NCBI RefSeq assembly: GCF_031326225.1 | Contig: NZ_CP133720.1 | Location: 3,162,001-3,226,000, forward strand | DNA from: Undibacterium cyanobacteriorum | Lineage (GTDB): Bacteria > Pseudomonadota > Gammaproteobacteria > Burkholderiales > Burkholderiaceae_D | Direction of reading: 5' to 3' | Length of the DNA: 64,000 nucleotides | Shown here: in pieces, positions 8,432 to 18,035 of the stretch | Layout: each line of letters opens with the position of its first letter | Numbering within the stretch: the stretch's first letter is position 1 | Notes under the pieces: model-generated | Seen by the model: only the letters and a program-made list of their open reading frames with translations | What the model was told of the DNA's origin: nothing | The model's database searches: none | Translations under genes and position numbers: made by a program

Positions 8432-10021
8432 ATGGCAACCGAGACGCTTTCTCCTTTGTATATCCGCATGCATGAACACGACAACGTCGCGATCGTCGTG
8501 AACGACGGTGGACTCCCCGCCGGCAGCGTGTTCCCTTGCGGCCTCAAACTTACAGAATATGTGCCACAAGGCCACAAAGTCGCACTGGAGACGATTCCGC
8601 AAGGTGGTGCGATTCGCCGCTACCAAGTCACCATTGGTTATGCGAACGAAACGATTGAAGCGGGTCGTTGGATTCAAGAAGCCTTAGTCCAGCTGCCATC
8701 CGCAAGAACCCTCGACAATTTACCCATCTCTACTCAAGCCGCGCCCGACACTTCTCCATTAGAGGGCTATACCTTCCAAGGCTATCGCAATGCCGACGGC
8801 AGCGTGGGCACGCGCAATATTCTCGCCATCACCACTACGGTGCAATGCGTCGCCGGTGTGGTCGATTTCGCCGTGCAACGCATTAAGCGCGAATTACTGC
8901 CGCACTACCCCAATGTCGACGATGTGATTGGCTTAGAACATAGCTATGGCTGCGGTGTCGCCATCGACGCACCGGATGCCAGCATTCCGATTCGCACCAT
9001 CCGCAACATCAGTCGTAATCCCAATTTTGGTGGACAAGCGATGGTGGTCAGCCTTGGCTGCGAAAAGCTGCAGCCGAGTCGTTTGTTTCCGGCGAAGAGT
9101 ATCGCCATCCAACCAGCAAGCACCGTAGCGAACAATGCCGCTCACACACCAGGCGAGATCGAACCAGCCGTGGTATGCCTGCAAGATGCGCATCACATTG
9201 GCTTCAATAGCATGATCGAATCGATTATGGAAACCGCCAAACAACGCCTGGAAATTCTCAATCAAAGACAACGTGAGACCTGCCCGGCTTCTGACTTGGT
9301 GATTGGCGTGCAATGTGGCGGCAGTGATGCCTTCTCTGGCGTGACCGCCAATCCGGCAGTCGGCTTTGCCACCGATTTATTGATACGCGCTGGCGCTAGT
9401 GTGATGTTCTCAGAAGTGACGGAGGTGCGCGATGGAATCGATCAACTGACTTCTCGTGCGGCTACTCCAGAAATTGCGCAAGCCATGATTCGCGAGATGG
9501 ATTGGTACGACAATTATCTCAAACGCGGCGGGGTCGACCGCAGCGCGAATACCACGCCTGGCAACAAAAAAGGTGGTTTATCCAACATCGTCGAAAAAGC
9601 CATGGGCTCCATCGTCAAATCAGGCTCAAGCGCGATTACCGGCGTGCTGTCCCCAGGTGAGAAACTGACCAGCAAAGGCTTGATCTACGCGGCGACACCC
9701 GCCAGCGATTTTATCTGCGGCACATTGCAACTGGCGGCAGGCATGAATATGCATGTGTTCACCACAGGCCGTGGTACGCCATATGGCCTCGCGGCGGTAC
9801 CGGTGATCAAAGTCGCCACCCGCACAGAATTAGCGCGACGCTGGCACGATCTCATGGATATCAATGCTGGAAAAATTGCCAGCGGTGAGAGCTCTATCAG
9901 CGATGTTGGATGGGAGTTATTCCATCTCATGCTCGACGTGGCGAGTGGTAAGAAGACATGGGCGGAACATTGGAAACTACACAACGCCCTTGTCTTGTTT
10001 AATCCTGCGCCGATCACCTAA
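8432..10021 (+). CDS. garD: Galactarate dehydratase (UxaA/GarD family)
   Basis: Dehydrates galactarate to 5-keto-4-deoxy-D-glucarate in the cytoplasm. At 529 residues it matches GarD (about 523) better than altronate dehydratase UxaA (about 495). It has the N-terminal SAF-like domain (HDNVAIVVNDGGLPAG, PQGHKVAL), the linker block GYRNADGSVGTRN, and the large C-terminal domain with SYGCGVAIDAP, SLGCEKLQP and QCGGSDAFSGVTANPAVG, with conserved cysteines and histidines likely binding iron. It is followed at 80 bases by uronate dehydrogenase, which makes its substrate from galacturonate. An altronate or glucarate substrate remains possible, but context favours galactarate. Confidence 0.88.
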   Translation: MATETLSPLYIRMHEHDNVAIVVNDGGLPAGSVFPCGLKLTEYVPQGHKVALETIPQGGAIRRYQVTIGYANETIEAGRWIQEALVQLPSARTLDNLPISTQAAPDTSPLEGYTFQGYRNADGSVGTRNILAITTTVQCVAGVVDFAVQRIKRELLPHYPNVDDVIGLEHSYGCGVAIDAPDASIPIRTIRNISRNPNFGGQAMVVSLGCEKLQPSRLFPAKSIAIQPASTVANNAAHTPGEIEPAVVCLQDAHHIGFNSMIESIMETAKQRLEILNQRQRETCPASDLVIGVQCGGSDAFSGVTANPAVGFATDLLIRAGASVMFSEVTEVRDGIDQLTSRAATPEIAQAMIREMDWYDNYLKRGGVDRSANTTPGNKKGGLSNIVEKAMGSIVKSGSSAITGVLSPGEKLTSKGLIYAATPASDFICGTLQLAAGMNMHVFTTGRGTPYGLAAVPVIKVATRTELARRWHDLMDINAGKIASGESSISDVGWELFHLMLDVASGKKTWAEHWKLHNALVLFNPAPIT

Positions 10022-10101
10022 AAACGAATTGCCTCCAGATACCCGAAATTGAATATCGAGATGGAGTGAAGCAGGCTTCCTCCGCTAGAAAACTAACATG
10101 A

Positions 10102-10929
10102 ATGAGTGATCCCATGAGTACAGCAAAACCTTTTAAACGCATCCTTCTGACCGGCGCCGCAGGTGGTCTGGGTAAGGTCTTACGTGAGCGTATCAAGCCA
10201 TGGGCTGACGTGATCCGGCTCTCTGATATCAGTCCGATTGGCGAAGCGCAAGACGGCGAAGAAATTGTGCAATGTGACTTAGCCGATAAAACCGCCGTTC
10301 ACGCGCTGATGAAAGACGTCGATCTGGTCTTACACTTCGGTGGCATCTCCACCGAAAACAATTTTGAAGCCATCATGGCCGCCAATATTCAGGGCACCTA
10401 CAACATCTATGAAGCAGTGCACCTCGCTGGTGTGAAGCGCGTGATCTTTGCTAGTTCGAATCATGTAGTCGGTTATTACAAAACCACCGACTACATCAAT
10501 GCTGAAATGCCGATGCGTCCTGATGGCATGTATGGCGTCAGCAAATGTTTCGGCGAGAGCCTGTCACGCTACTACTACGATCGCTTTGGCATTGAAACCG
10601 TCTGCATTCGGATTGGCTCTTCTTTCCCAGAGCCGATCAATAAACGCATGATGGTGACCTATTTTAGCTACAACGACTTGGTTGAACTATTGCGCTGTGC
10701 CGCTTTCACACCACGTGTCGGACACACGATTAGCTTCGGCGTATCAAATAATCCGGCTTCGTGGTGGGACAATCGCTACGCCTCACACTTGGGATTTCAA
10801 GCCAAAGATAGCTCGGCAGCCTTCGCGCACAAGTTCCCAGACAGCGGCGATTATCCCGCCGCCGATGACATCACCACGATTTACCAAGGTGGAGCTTTCT
10901 TATTGACGGGACCTCAATACAAATCTTAA
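10102..10929 (+). CDS. udh: Uronate dehydrogenase
   Basis: NAD-dependent short-chain/epimerase-fold enzyme oxidising galacturonate or glucuronate to the aldarolactone, which opens to galactarate or glucarate. The Rossmann motif is TGAAGGLGK near residue 20. The active-site SSNHVVGYY block and Y-x3-K (YGVSK) are conserved, and overall length (275) equals known bacterial Udh proteins. A second ATG at 10114, four codons in, could be the real start. With garD immediately upstream it defines the oxidative (non-isomerase) galacturonate route. The next enzyme, 5-keto-4-deoxyglucarate dehydratase, is not in the window. Confidence 0.9.
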   Translation: MSDPMSTAKPFKRILLTGAAGGLGKVLRERIKPWADVIRLSDISPIGEAQDGEEIVQCDLADKTAVHALMKDVDLVLHFGGISTENNFEAIMAANIQGTYNIYEAVHLAGVKRVIFASSNHVVGYYKTTDYINAEMPMRPDGMYGVSKCFGESLSRYYYDRFGIETVCIRIGSSFPEPINKRMMVTYFSYNDLVELLRCAAFTPRVGHTISFGVSNNPASWWDNRYASHLGFQAKDSSAAFAHKFPDSGDYPAADDITTIYQGGAFLLTGPQYKS

Positions 10930-11260
10930 AGATTCGCCGCCATCCCCATACTTAAGTTCAGCACAAACCGTATTACTCCTATAATTCGTCCCCAAGACGA
11001 AGCCAAAACCAAAACCAAAGCCTCTAGAGGCTGGCCGCACCCCACACTCCCGCGCGCCAGCCTATCTTTTTCTCCCTTCAAGCCATCCACCTCGCGCCAA
11101 ACGTATCTCAGCACTGCCGCTCCCTACTATTTCCTACCGTTGGCGATCTCAAACAACCATTCGTCGCATGATGACCGACTAGTCGCCACGAATCAGTAAG
11201 CTTTATACTTAGCAAACTCACGATGGTTTGGCACCGATCCACATCAATGCAAAAAACAAT
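10930..11260. other. Intergenic gap after udh
   Basis: No gene is supported. It contains a short palindrome AGCCTCTAGAGGCT (11020-11033) without a T-tract, and presumably the promoter of the downstream sensor kinase. A TTG codon at 11228 would extend the kinase but lacks a ribosome binding site. Confidence 0.5.
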
Positions 11261-12373
11261 ATGAAACTTAACGAACTCATGCGCGACCAGAAAAGCAAGA
11301 AACTGATGCGCAGCCTACTGGCGCTCACCATCTTTAACTCCGTCATCGCGCTATTTATCAGCCTGATCTTCCATACCAAGCAGCCATTCTCGATGGTGTG
11401 GGTGTTCTCCATGCTCATCGGCTTTAGCATCAATGCGGTGATTTCGCTCTCCAGTTTTCTGATCTGGCGTCATCAAGAACCGAATCGCGTTGCATTCATC
11501 TTGATCTGTATTGGCGCGGCACCGGTTGGGTACTATATTGGCACCTCGATTGGCCTATTTCTCTACAATTTCGATGTGCCCGCCTTCGCCAACATGATGC
11601 AAAGCGGCAATCGATCGGCGGTCATCGTCAGCGCCTTTGTCAGCGTGTTCGGCGGCGTCTTTTTTTGGAATCAAAGCCAACTAGCTGAATTAAAACTACA
11701 ACGCGAACAGGAAAAAGCACGCACCGCAGCGATCGAAAAACAAGCGATGCAGGCGCAACTACAATTACTGCAGGCGCAGATCGAACCACACATGCTGTTC
11801 AACACGCTCGCCAATCTGCAAGGCCTAATTGCGATTGATACTGAACGTGCGCAACACATGCTCGAGCAATTGATACGCTATCTCCGTGCTAGTTTGAATT
11901 CTGCTCGAACACAAAAAACCACGCTTAAGCATGAATTTGAATTGCTGACCGCCTATCTCGAGCTTTTAGCCATTCGTATGGGCAAACGCATGCGTTACGA
12001 TGTGCAATTGCCTACCGAACTCGAAGCCCAGCAAATCGCGCCCATGCTGCTACAGCCGTTAGTTGAAAACGCCATCAAACATGGCTTGGAACCCAAGGTC
12101 GACGGTGGCACCATCAGTGTTCGAGCGAGTCTCGAACAACAAGAACTTGTCATCCACATTGCCGATACTGGACTCGGCTTGGGACCTGATTATAACGAAC
12201 AGCATGTCGCCCAAGATCATCAAAGCCATGTTGGTAATGCCAATATCCGAGAGCGCCTACAAGCCTTGTACGGAGCGAATGCTAGCCTAACTTTGCGCGC
12301 CAACCAGCCCTGCGGCGTGGTGGCGGAAATTCGGATTCCCATGGCGATGTCCGACCACGCTACGGCACCATAA
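11261..12373 (+). CDS. LytS/YehU-type sensor histidine kinase (pair 1)
   Basis: Membrane sensor kinase of the His_kinase (PF06580)/HATPase type. About four hydrophobic segments fill the first 135 residues, then a coiled-coil leads to the phospho-acceptor block QLLQAQIEPHMLFNTLANLQ with the histidine in EPH. The N-box is PLVENAIKHGLEP and the G-box DTGLGLG; the protein ends in a GHKL fold. The ATG at 11261 gives 370 residues and starts just before the first membrane helix. It is followed after 56 bases by its LytTR response regulator. No sensory ligand domain is recognisable; the signal is unknown. Confidence 0.88.
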   Translation: MKLNELMRDQKSKKLMRSLLALTIFNSVIALFISLIFHTKQPFSMVWVFSMLIGFSINAVISLSSFLIWRHQEPNRVAFILICIGAAPVGYYIGTSIGLFLYNFDVPAFANMMQSGNRSAVIVSAFVSVFGGVFFWNQSQLAELKLQREQEKARTAAIEKQAMQAQLQLLQAQIEPHMLFNTLANLQGLIAIDTERAQHMLEQLIRYLRASLNSARTQKTTLKHEFELLTAYLELLAIRMGKRMRYDVQLPTELEAQQIAPMLLQPLVENAIKHGLEPKVDGGTISVRASLEQQELVIHIADTGLGLGPDYNEQHVAQDHQSHVGNANIRERLQALYGANASLTLRANQPCGVVAEIRIPMAMSDHATAP

Positions 12374-12429
12374 GTCGGAACAGGTTTAGTTCATACCCAA
12401 CTCAAATAAACAAACAACAAACAAACACT

Positions 12430-13251
12430 ATGACGAACAAAGCCCCACGCGCGCTCATCGCCGAAGACGAAGAAATTCTTGCCCTAACGCTCAAGAAAAC
12501 GCTGGAAAAACTCTGGCCTGAACTTGACTTGATCGGCATCGCCGAAAACGGCATTGAAGCCGTCAACCAAGCCTTGAAGGAATTCCCAGACATCATTTTC
12601 CTCGACATCAAAATGCCTGGAAAAACCGGCCTCGAAGTGGCTGAAGAACTTGCTGATGAATGGCCTGCCGACAAAGCCTTTCCGCACATTGTGTTCGTCA
12701 CCGCCTATGACGAATACGCCATCGAAGCCTTCGAGCATCAAGCGGTCGATTACGTATTGAAACCGATCAGCGATGTACGTATCAGCAAGACCGTACAGCG
12801 CTTACAAAACAAATTCCAAGCAGCCGACGAAAGGCCAGACGAATTGCAAACCCTGATCGCACAGTTAAGCAAATTAAGCCCTGCGCTTGGTTCTGGTTTA
12901 AGCCAAATCGCGTCTGAAAAGGTAGAACGTCTGCATATGATACGAGCCGCCGTCGGCTCACAAATTCGCATGATTCCTGTGGAAGATGTGCTGTATTTTG
13001 AGGCGACCGACAAATACATCAATGTCGTCACGGCCGAGCAAAGTGTGTTGATACGCATGAGTTTGCGTGAGCTCTTGCCGCAATTGGATGCCAGCATTTT
13101 CTGGCAAGTCCATCGTAGCCATATAGTGAATACCCGCCATCTTGAATACGCGAACCGTGATGAGTCCGGCAAGCTCTTCCTGCAACTCAAGGGTTGCAAA
13201 CAAAAGGTCCAAGTCAGCCGTGTGTATGCGCATCTCTTCAAGCAGATGTAG
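12430..13251 (+). CDS. LytTR-family response regulator (pair 1)
   Basis: Transcription factor partnered with the preceding LytS-type kinase. The receiver domain (about 8-125) has the acidic pair EDEE, the phospho-acceptor D in FLDIKMPG, the T in VTAYDEYA and the K in YVLKP. A LytTR DNA-binding domain follows (about 165-270), with IPVEDVLYFEATDKYINVVT and QVHRSHIVN signatures. Length and architecture match AlgR/LytR/YehT. A strong terminator lies 37 bases downstream, so the pair forms a two-gene operon. Targets are not evident. Confidence 0.9.
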   Translation: MTNKAPRALIAEDEEILALTLKKTLEKLWPELDLIGIAENGIEAVNQALKEFPDIIFLDIKMPGKTGLEVAEELADEWPADKAFPHIVFVTAYDEYAIEAFEHQAVDYVLKPISDVRISKTVQRLQNKFQAADERPDELQTLIAQLSKLSPALGSGLSQIASEKVERLHMIRAAVGSQIRMIPVEDVLYFEATDKYINVVTAEQSVLIRMSLRELLPQLDASIFWQVHRSHIVNTRHLEYANRDESGKLFLQLKGCKQKVQVSRVYAHLFKQM

Positions 13252-13288
13252 TGCCTTAAGTCTATCGACTTTAGAGAGCCACAAAGAA

Positions 13289-13322
13289 ATGGGCTGACTT
13301 CAATGAGTCAGCCCATTTTTTT
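13289..13322 (+). terminator. Rho-independent terminator of the LytS/LytTR operon
   Basis: Arms ATGGGCTGACT (13289-13299) and AGTCAGCCCAT (13306-13316) form an 11-bp perfect stem followed by a T run to 13322. It lies between converging genes and could also act, less well, on the minus strand. Confidence 0.9.
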
Positions 13323-13361
13323 AAGCAAAGATTGAAATCTAAGACTGGAATTAGAACCGGA

Positions 13362-15683
13362 CTAGAACTGATACAAATAATTCAGCTTGATAAACGCACG
13401 ACGTCCGGTGCGCAATTGCAAATCTTCGGTGCGCACCAAGTAGCCAGGATTGCCAATCTGCGCCAAGTTCTCTTGACGATTGCCGTAGCCAGCAATCACA
13501 CTGGTGCCCGGGCTCAAAGTGTAATTGATTTGAAAATCAGTATTCAATTGCTTACCCGAAGTCAAACTGCTGAGCGTGGGATTGGCCGACAAGACATGGT
13601 AATCTGCAATCAAACGCAAACCCAAGAAGCGCGTCATTTGGTAACTCAATTTCGTCCTCAGCATGGTATTGCGAAAGACATTTGCAGAACTTCCCACGAG
13701 TCCATCTTGGCGCAAATCGTTCCACAATAATTTCTCTTCGATGCGCCATTGTGGATGCGGTTTAAAACTCAGTAACAAGTCCATGCTACGTGCCCGCCCG
13801 ACTCCTGCAGCCACACCTGAAGCTGGCGTGTAATTGATCGCATCTCCCACACCAAATTCAGCAATGACACGCAACCAATCCAGCCACTCCGTACCCGTTG
13901 AAATAAACCAACCTCGTTTATCGAAGGATTTCCCTTCATACTTCTCGAAGCTATTGCGCGAAAAAACTTCGAACCAGCTATTGTGACTACCTTCCAGCAA
14001 AATCCCTGCATCAAGCACCCAATCTTGCAAAGTATTTTGTTGGTTTCTAGTCCAATCCGAATTCACAACGATGCCATACCGCTGCAAAGCATCGCCGTCT
14101 TCGATATGCTGAATCAACTTCATTTCTTGGTGCAGCTGCTTGTAATCGGTACGCGGCAAGAAAGCGAGCGTATTCGCGAAACCATTGGAAATATCGACAT
14201 ACTTCGCAAGGTATTCGAGATGCTTACCCGAATGCTTCGCCTCTAGAAAATTCAAATGCGCATCGGTTTGCTTTACATCGGTTTGCTTCACATCTGTTTT
14301 ATCAAGATTGGATTGCTCCTGCTTCTGGCTACGCGCCGACTGTGCTTGGAAAATCCAGTTGTCGTCATATTGATAGCGCGTGTCGAAACCAAACACAGTT
14401 TCACGATCGAGGCTGTCGCGCCTGTCCGTCAGCAAGGCACCGATACTCCAGTCGGAACGTAGATCGGTTTGCGCACGCGCCACGGCGATCTTGGCCTTGC
14501 CACTCGCGGTATCACTATTCAGATCGTCATCTATCAAGAGACTGCCATACGACCAAGTATCGGCGCGCCCCGTTATCCGTACACCGGCGGTAGGTTGCGC
14601 AATCCGCCGCGAAAAGAATAAAGGATTCGGGGTTTGAAAGAAACTCGCATTCTCCAAGAAAAACGGACGCTTTTCTGGGAACAACACCTCATAACGCTTA
14701 CCAACGACAATTTGCGGATCATCCGAATCAACGTCTGAAAAATCAGGCTTGAGTGTAATGTCGAGCGCGGCCGCATCGCCGAGCACCCATTTGGCATCTA
14801 GCCCTCCTTGTACTTTGTTTTCTCGTTGCCATAGTGGGTTCTGCAAATTTTCTGCGTCGAGCACTTTGGAGTTACGCGCCAACACAAAGGGATTGAGCTG
14901 GGCATTCCGGCCTACGTTCAGTTTTTCGGGTATTTGCACTTCCGAAAACTGCGGAACCAAGCCGGCGACACGTTTAGTCAGAGTAGGCCAGAATGCCTCT
15001 TCACCCAAACGGCTAATCACGCGTCCAACGCTCACGCCCCAAGTCTGAACATCGGCGCTCTTGTAGCGCAGACTTTTAAACGGAATAGCGATACGAACCA
15101 CGTAGCCATCTTCTGTGAGCTGACCTTCTGACTCCCACTGAGTATCAAAATTCACATCGAGATCGAAACCTTCAGTACGCTTAGCATCGAGCTGCACGCC
15201 ATACGGATTCACAAAAAAAGTAAAAGCATGGCGCTTATCGCGAAAGGTATCGAGTTCCAAAATGACGATGTCATCGCCATCGATATCCTCACGTTTTCCT
15301 ATATGTGCACGGACCAAAGCGGGATCATCTTTCGCCACAAATACCGCATAGAAATACGCATCGTCATATGACAAATAAGCGGCAGTTGGCTTCGATATAG
15401 GATTGCCGTCACCGGGAACACGTTGCTTAAAGTCTGTGATCTTCACACCATGCTGAGCCGGTTCGCCTTTGATATAGTCTTGTAATTGCGGTGCTTTCAT
15501 CGCACGCGAAATGACGACCGATGCAATCGATTTCGTATCCGATGAATCTGTCGCTTTTTCTGGTGTGGTGTTTTGGGATGAAATCTGTGCTCCAGCAATT
15601 TCCGCACAGCTACAGCATATGGAAAAGATCAAACTTGCCAGCAAGCGTGGTGATTGGACAAATTCGATTAATTTTTTAAGCAT
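13362..15683 (-). CDS. DUF5916 / CBM9-like outer-membrane protein
   Basis: Exported 773-residue protein. After a signal peptide, residues about 50-240 form a family-9 carbohydrate-binding-like beta-sandwich (ISKPTAAYLSYDDAYFYAVFVAKDDP, FVNPYGVQLDAKR). The DUF5916 region follows (VLFPEKRPFFLENASFF, a hallmark), then a long region with alternating beta-strands typical of an outer-membrane barrel that ends in an aromatic residue (LNYLYQF). The family is common beside peptidases and TonB receptors and its role is not settled; binding or transport of glycan or peptide is speculation. A lysine/aspartate/threonine repeat (DKTDVKQTDVKQTD) near residue 465 is a small in-frame duplication. Confidence 0.75.
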   Translation of the reverse strand: MLKKLIEFVQSPRLLASLIFSICCSCAEIAGAQISSQNTTPEKATDSSDTKSIASVVISRAMKAPQLQDYIKGEPAQHGVKITDFKQRVPGDGNPISKPTAAYLSYDDAYFYAVFVAKDDPALVRAHIGKREDIDGDDIVILELDTFRDKRHAFTFFVNPYGVQLDAKRTEGFDLDVNFDTQWESEGQLTEDGYVVRIAIPFKSLRYKSADVQTWGVSVGRVISRLGEEAFWPTLTKRVAGLVPQFSEVQIPEKLNVGRNAQLNPFVLARNSKVLDAENLQNPLWQRENKVQGGLDAKWVLGDAAALDITLKPDFSDVDSDDPQIVVGKRYEVLFPEKRPFFLENASFFQTPNPLFFSRRIAQPTAGVRITGRADTWSYGSLLIDDDLNSDTASGKAKIAVARAQTDLRSDWSIGALLTDRRDSLDRETVFGFDTRYQYDDNWIFQAQSARSQKQEQSNLDKTDVKQTDVKQTDAHLNFLEAKHSGKHLEYLAKYVDISNGFANTLAFLPRTDYKQLHQEMKLIQHIEDGDALQRYGIVVNSDWTRNQQNTLQDWVLDAGILLEGSHNSWFEVFSRNSFEKYEGKSFDKRGWFISTGTEWLDWLRVIAEFGVGDAINYTPASGVAAGVGRARSMDLLLSFKPHPQWRIEEKLLWNDLRQDGLVGSSANVFRNTMLRTKLSYQMTRFLGLRLIADYHVLSANPTLSSLTSGKQLNTDFQINYTLSPGTSVIAGYGNRQENLAQIGNPGYLVRTEDLQLRTGRRAFIKLNYLYQF

Positions 15684-15851
15684 CGTGATGACAATTTCAG
15701 ATTATTACGGACTAAGTGTTGATAGATACTTTGAGCTTCCGACGAGCGCGAAGTTCAAAAAGGTGCGATGATTTACAAAAATAAGCGTTACGGCTAAGAC
15801 AATTACAAGCAAAACACGCGATTCATTCTTCGAACAAAATCCCGAGGCAAC

Positions 15852-16322
15852 ATGAGCATTCACTGGCAAACACTCGCTTTTAGCGAACTTACAACATCAC
15901 AATTATACGCAATCCTACAAGCACGCTCCGAAGTCTTCGTCGTCGAACAGAACTGTCCTTACCTTGATGCCGATGGAGCGGATCTCAACTGCCATCATCT
16001 CAGTGCGTGGAACGATGAATCGCAACTGGCGGCCTACCTGCGCGTTGTGCCCCCAGGATTGAAGTATCCAGAAGCCTCGCTGGGACGCGTCATCACGACA
16101 CAACATGGCCGTGGACAAGGGCTCGGCAAGCAGTTACTCGTTCGCGGAATTGCTGAATGCCAGCGACTGCATCCACAACAAGCAATTCGCATCGGCGCTC
16201 AACATTATCTTGAAAAATTTTATCAGTCCTTTGGCTTTGTCACGGTGTCTGACATCTATCTCGAAGACGATATCCCTCACGTCGAAATGCTACTTTCTGC
16301 CTCAACAAGGTCTCAATCCTAA
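15852..16322 (+). CDS. elaA: ElaA-type GNAT acetyltransferase
   Basis: Small cytoplasmic N-acetyltransferase of the ElaA family (156 residues, typical length). Characteristic features are the N-terminal HWQTLAFSELTT, the RSEVFVVEQNCPYLDADGAD block, and the acetyl-CoA loop in RVITTQHGRGQGLGKQLL. A GAGG ribosome site precedes the ATG. The physiological substrate is unknown for the family. It stands alone between divergent and convergent neighbours. Confidence 0.88.
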   Translation: MSIHWQTLAFSELTTSQLYAILQARSEVFVVEQNCPYLDADGADLNCHHLSAWNDESQLAAYLRVVPPGLKYPEASLGRVITTQHGRGQGLGKQLLVRGIAECQRLHPQQAIRIGAQHYLEKFYQSFGFVTVSDIYLEDDIPHVEMLLSASTRSQS

Positions 16323-16350
16323 ACGCAAAATTAAAGGCAAAATTAGAGTC

Positions 16351-16381
16351 AAAAAAAGGGCGACGCGGTGAGACGTCGCCC
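16351..16381 (-). terminator. Terminator hairpin between elaA and the membrane-protein gene
   Basis: GGGCGACG (16358-16365) and CGTCGCCC (16374-16381) pair perfectly. In the minus direction the stem is followed by seven T (16351-16357), so it would stop transcripts arriving from the membrane-protein gene ending at 16502. Confidence 0.75.
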
Positions 16382-16501
16382 AAAAATTGTCGCAAAGTTA
16401 GAGGAAACGACAATTCAATAAAACCTGTCCTCCCGCAGTGATCAAAGCTTTCAATGTCTTGACTTCAATGCGCCACTGACAAACTTCTCATGCACTACAA
16501 A

Positions 16502-17593
16502 TCAATGACGCCACAATAAATTATTCTGCAAGGCATCCGGCAAATATCCACGCAAACGTGGTGCGAAACGATGCTCATTATGTGACCACCACATCGCCAA
16601 CATCAAATAGGCAAAGACACAGGTGATCAAGGCTCCAACGATCGCGAAACTACCTTGAAACAACTGCCATACACCGTGCATCATCGCAAAGGCAATACCA
16701 AGCGCTCCGGCAACCGCAAAACTACGGCGTTGCAAGGCTGCCGACAATAACAACAACAAACCGTTGATACTGAAATACACCGCTTGGCCGAGATAAGACA
16801 CCGCAAAGCTTGGGCCTTGATCAGCAACAAAATACAGCGCCAAACTACCGCTGAAACTGAGTAAGCCAAAGCTATACAGCCAGAATGCGTAATCACGTTT
16901 ACGAGTAATTTGCATATCGACGATAAAGCCCAACACCAGTACCGCAAAACCAAAGATCAGAGCGATCGCTTTGCGCAGGTTCCACGCAACTGGGCTCAAG
17001 GAATCCAAATCCATACCAAGCAAAAGGTTCGGCAACAGATCCCATGCCATCAAAAACAAACTCAACAAAACAGGAATCACCAAATAACTGCGCTTGAAGA
17101 ACCACAACACCAACAAAGCGCTGACAACCGTGACCGCCTCAATCACAAACCAACGACGATCAAATACGTGGTAAAGATCGTGCAGTTGCGGGGTATGCCC
17201 CGCTGGCCAATAGCCCATCATGTTCTGCACTGAAAACACCAACATCGGCACCATCATGATGAAGATCGTGGCAAAGAAATTAGTTGGCACGCGGTGGTCA
17301 TGTCCATGGAACCACAGCGCACAGAGCAAACTGGCCAAGCAATACATAAGGCTCAATTCGAATAAGACTGTCATGCCCCATTTTTCGAGCGCTAAGGTAC
17401 TAAACATGGTGCAGATCGCCACGACCAATAGGCCGGCGCAATAGGTCAGCATGGTGCTACCATTCCAACGTGCCTCACGTTGACGACGTTCGCGTTGTTC
17501 CATGAATTCGACCAAAGGTTTGACTTGACCGTAATACAACAAACCTAAATCGGCGGCCTCCATCAAGGCCTGACGTCTTTTTTGAGATTTCAC
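16502..17593 (-). CDS. Polytopic membrane protein of unknown function (DUF2157-like N-terminus)
   Basis: 363 residues with about ten hydrophobic helices after a charged N-terminus (LMEAADLGLLYYGQVKPLVEFMEQRERR) that resembles the cytosolic start of DUF2157-type membrane proteins. It starts with GTG, with AGAGG eight bases upstream. Lone gene, with no catalytic motif visible. Function cannot be inferred; a multi-helix sensor or transporter-like protein are equally possible. Confidence 0.65.
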   Translation of the reverse strand: MKSQKRRQALMEAADLGLLYYGQVKPLVEFMEQRERRQREARWNGSTMLTYCAGLLVVAICTMFSTLALEKWGMTVLFELSLMYCLASLLCALWFHGHDHRVPTNFFATIFIMMVPMLVFSVQNMMGYWPAGHTPQLHDLYHVFDRRWFVIEAVTVVSALLVLWFFKRSYLVIPVLLSLFLMAWDLLPNLLLGMDLDSLSPVAWNLRKAIALIFGFAVLVLGFIVDMQITRKRDYAFWLYSFGLLSFSGSLALYFVADQGPSFAVSYLGQAVYFSINGLLLLLSAALQRRSFAVAGALGIAFAMMHGVWQLFQGSFAIVGALITCVFAYLMLAMWWSHNEHRFAPRLRGYLPDALQNNLLWRH

Positions 17594-18035
17594 TTTTTTG
17601 CCTCTAACTTTTGATTCAATTTGACCTAAACACGGTGCGGGTCACGGGGAGTGCCTGCATTTTTTATTGGTGCAGCGATGTGTTTTGAATTGATAGGGCG
17701 TATTAGAAACGATCTGACCCAATTTGCAGAGTGCTATCTAATAAGTACTACTTTTCGATACGTTTTTAAGCGTTTTGCACGCCTTTTTTTCAAAGCTTTG
17801 TGGCAACAAACCACAAGAACCTTTCCAAAACGCTTTGACTAGGTGACTTGCTGCGATGCAAATTAAAAACTTTTGCAGACTTCAGCTCCGCATGCCGTTT
17901 TCGCAGCACCGGCGGCCGCGATTGTAATGAGGCTACGCAAGAGGCGCAGTAGGTTTGGGACGAAGACCCTGCCATAGGTGATCAAGTCGGCTTGCTTGGC
18001 AGTAAAAGCGAAAGCCGCGCTGCTATACTGCCAGC
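17594..18035. other. Intergenic gap between divergent genes
   Basis: About 440 bases without a supportable gene, repeat or strong hairpin. It must hold the promoters of the membrane-protein gene (minus) and the second sensor kinase (plus). Nothing distinctive was seen. Confidence 0.5.
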
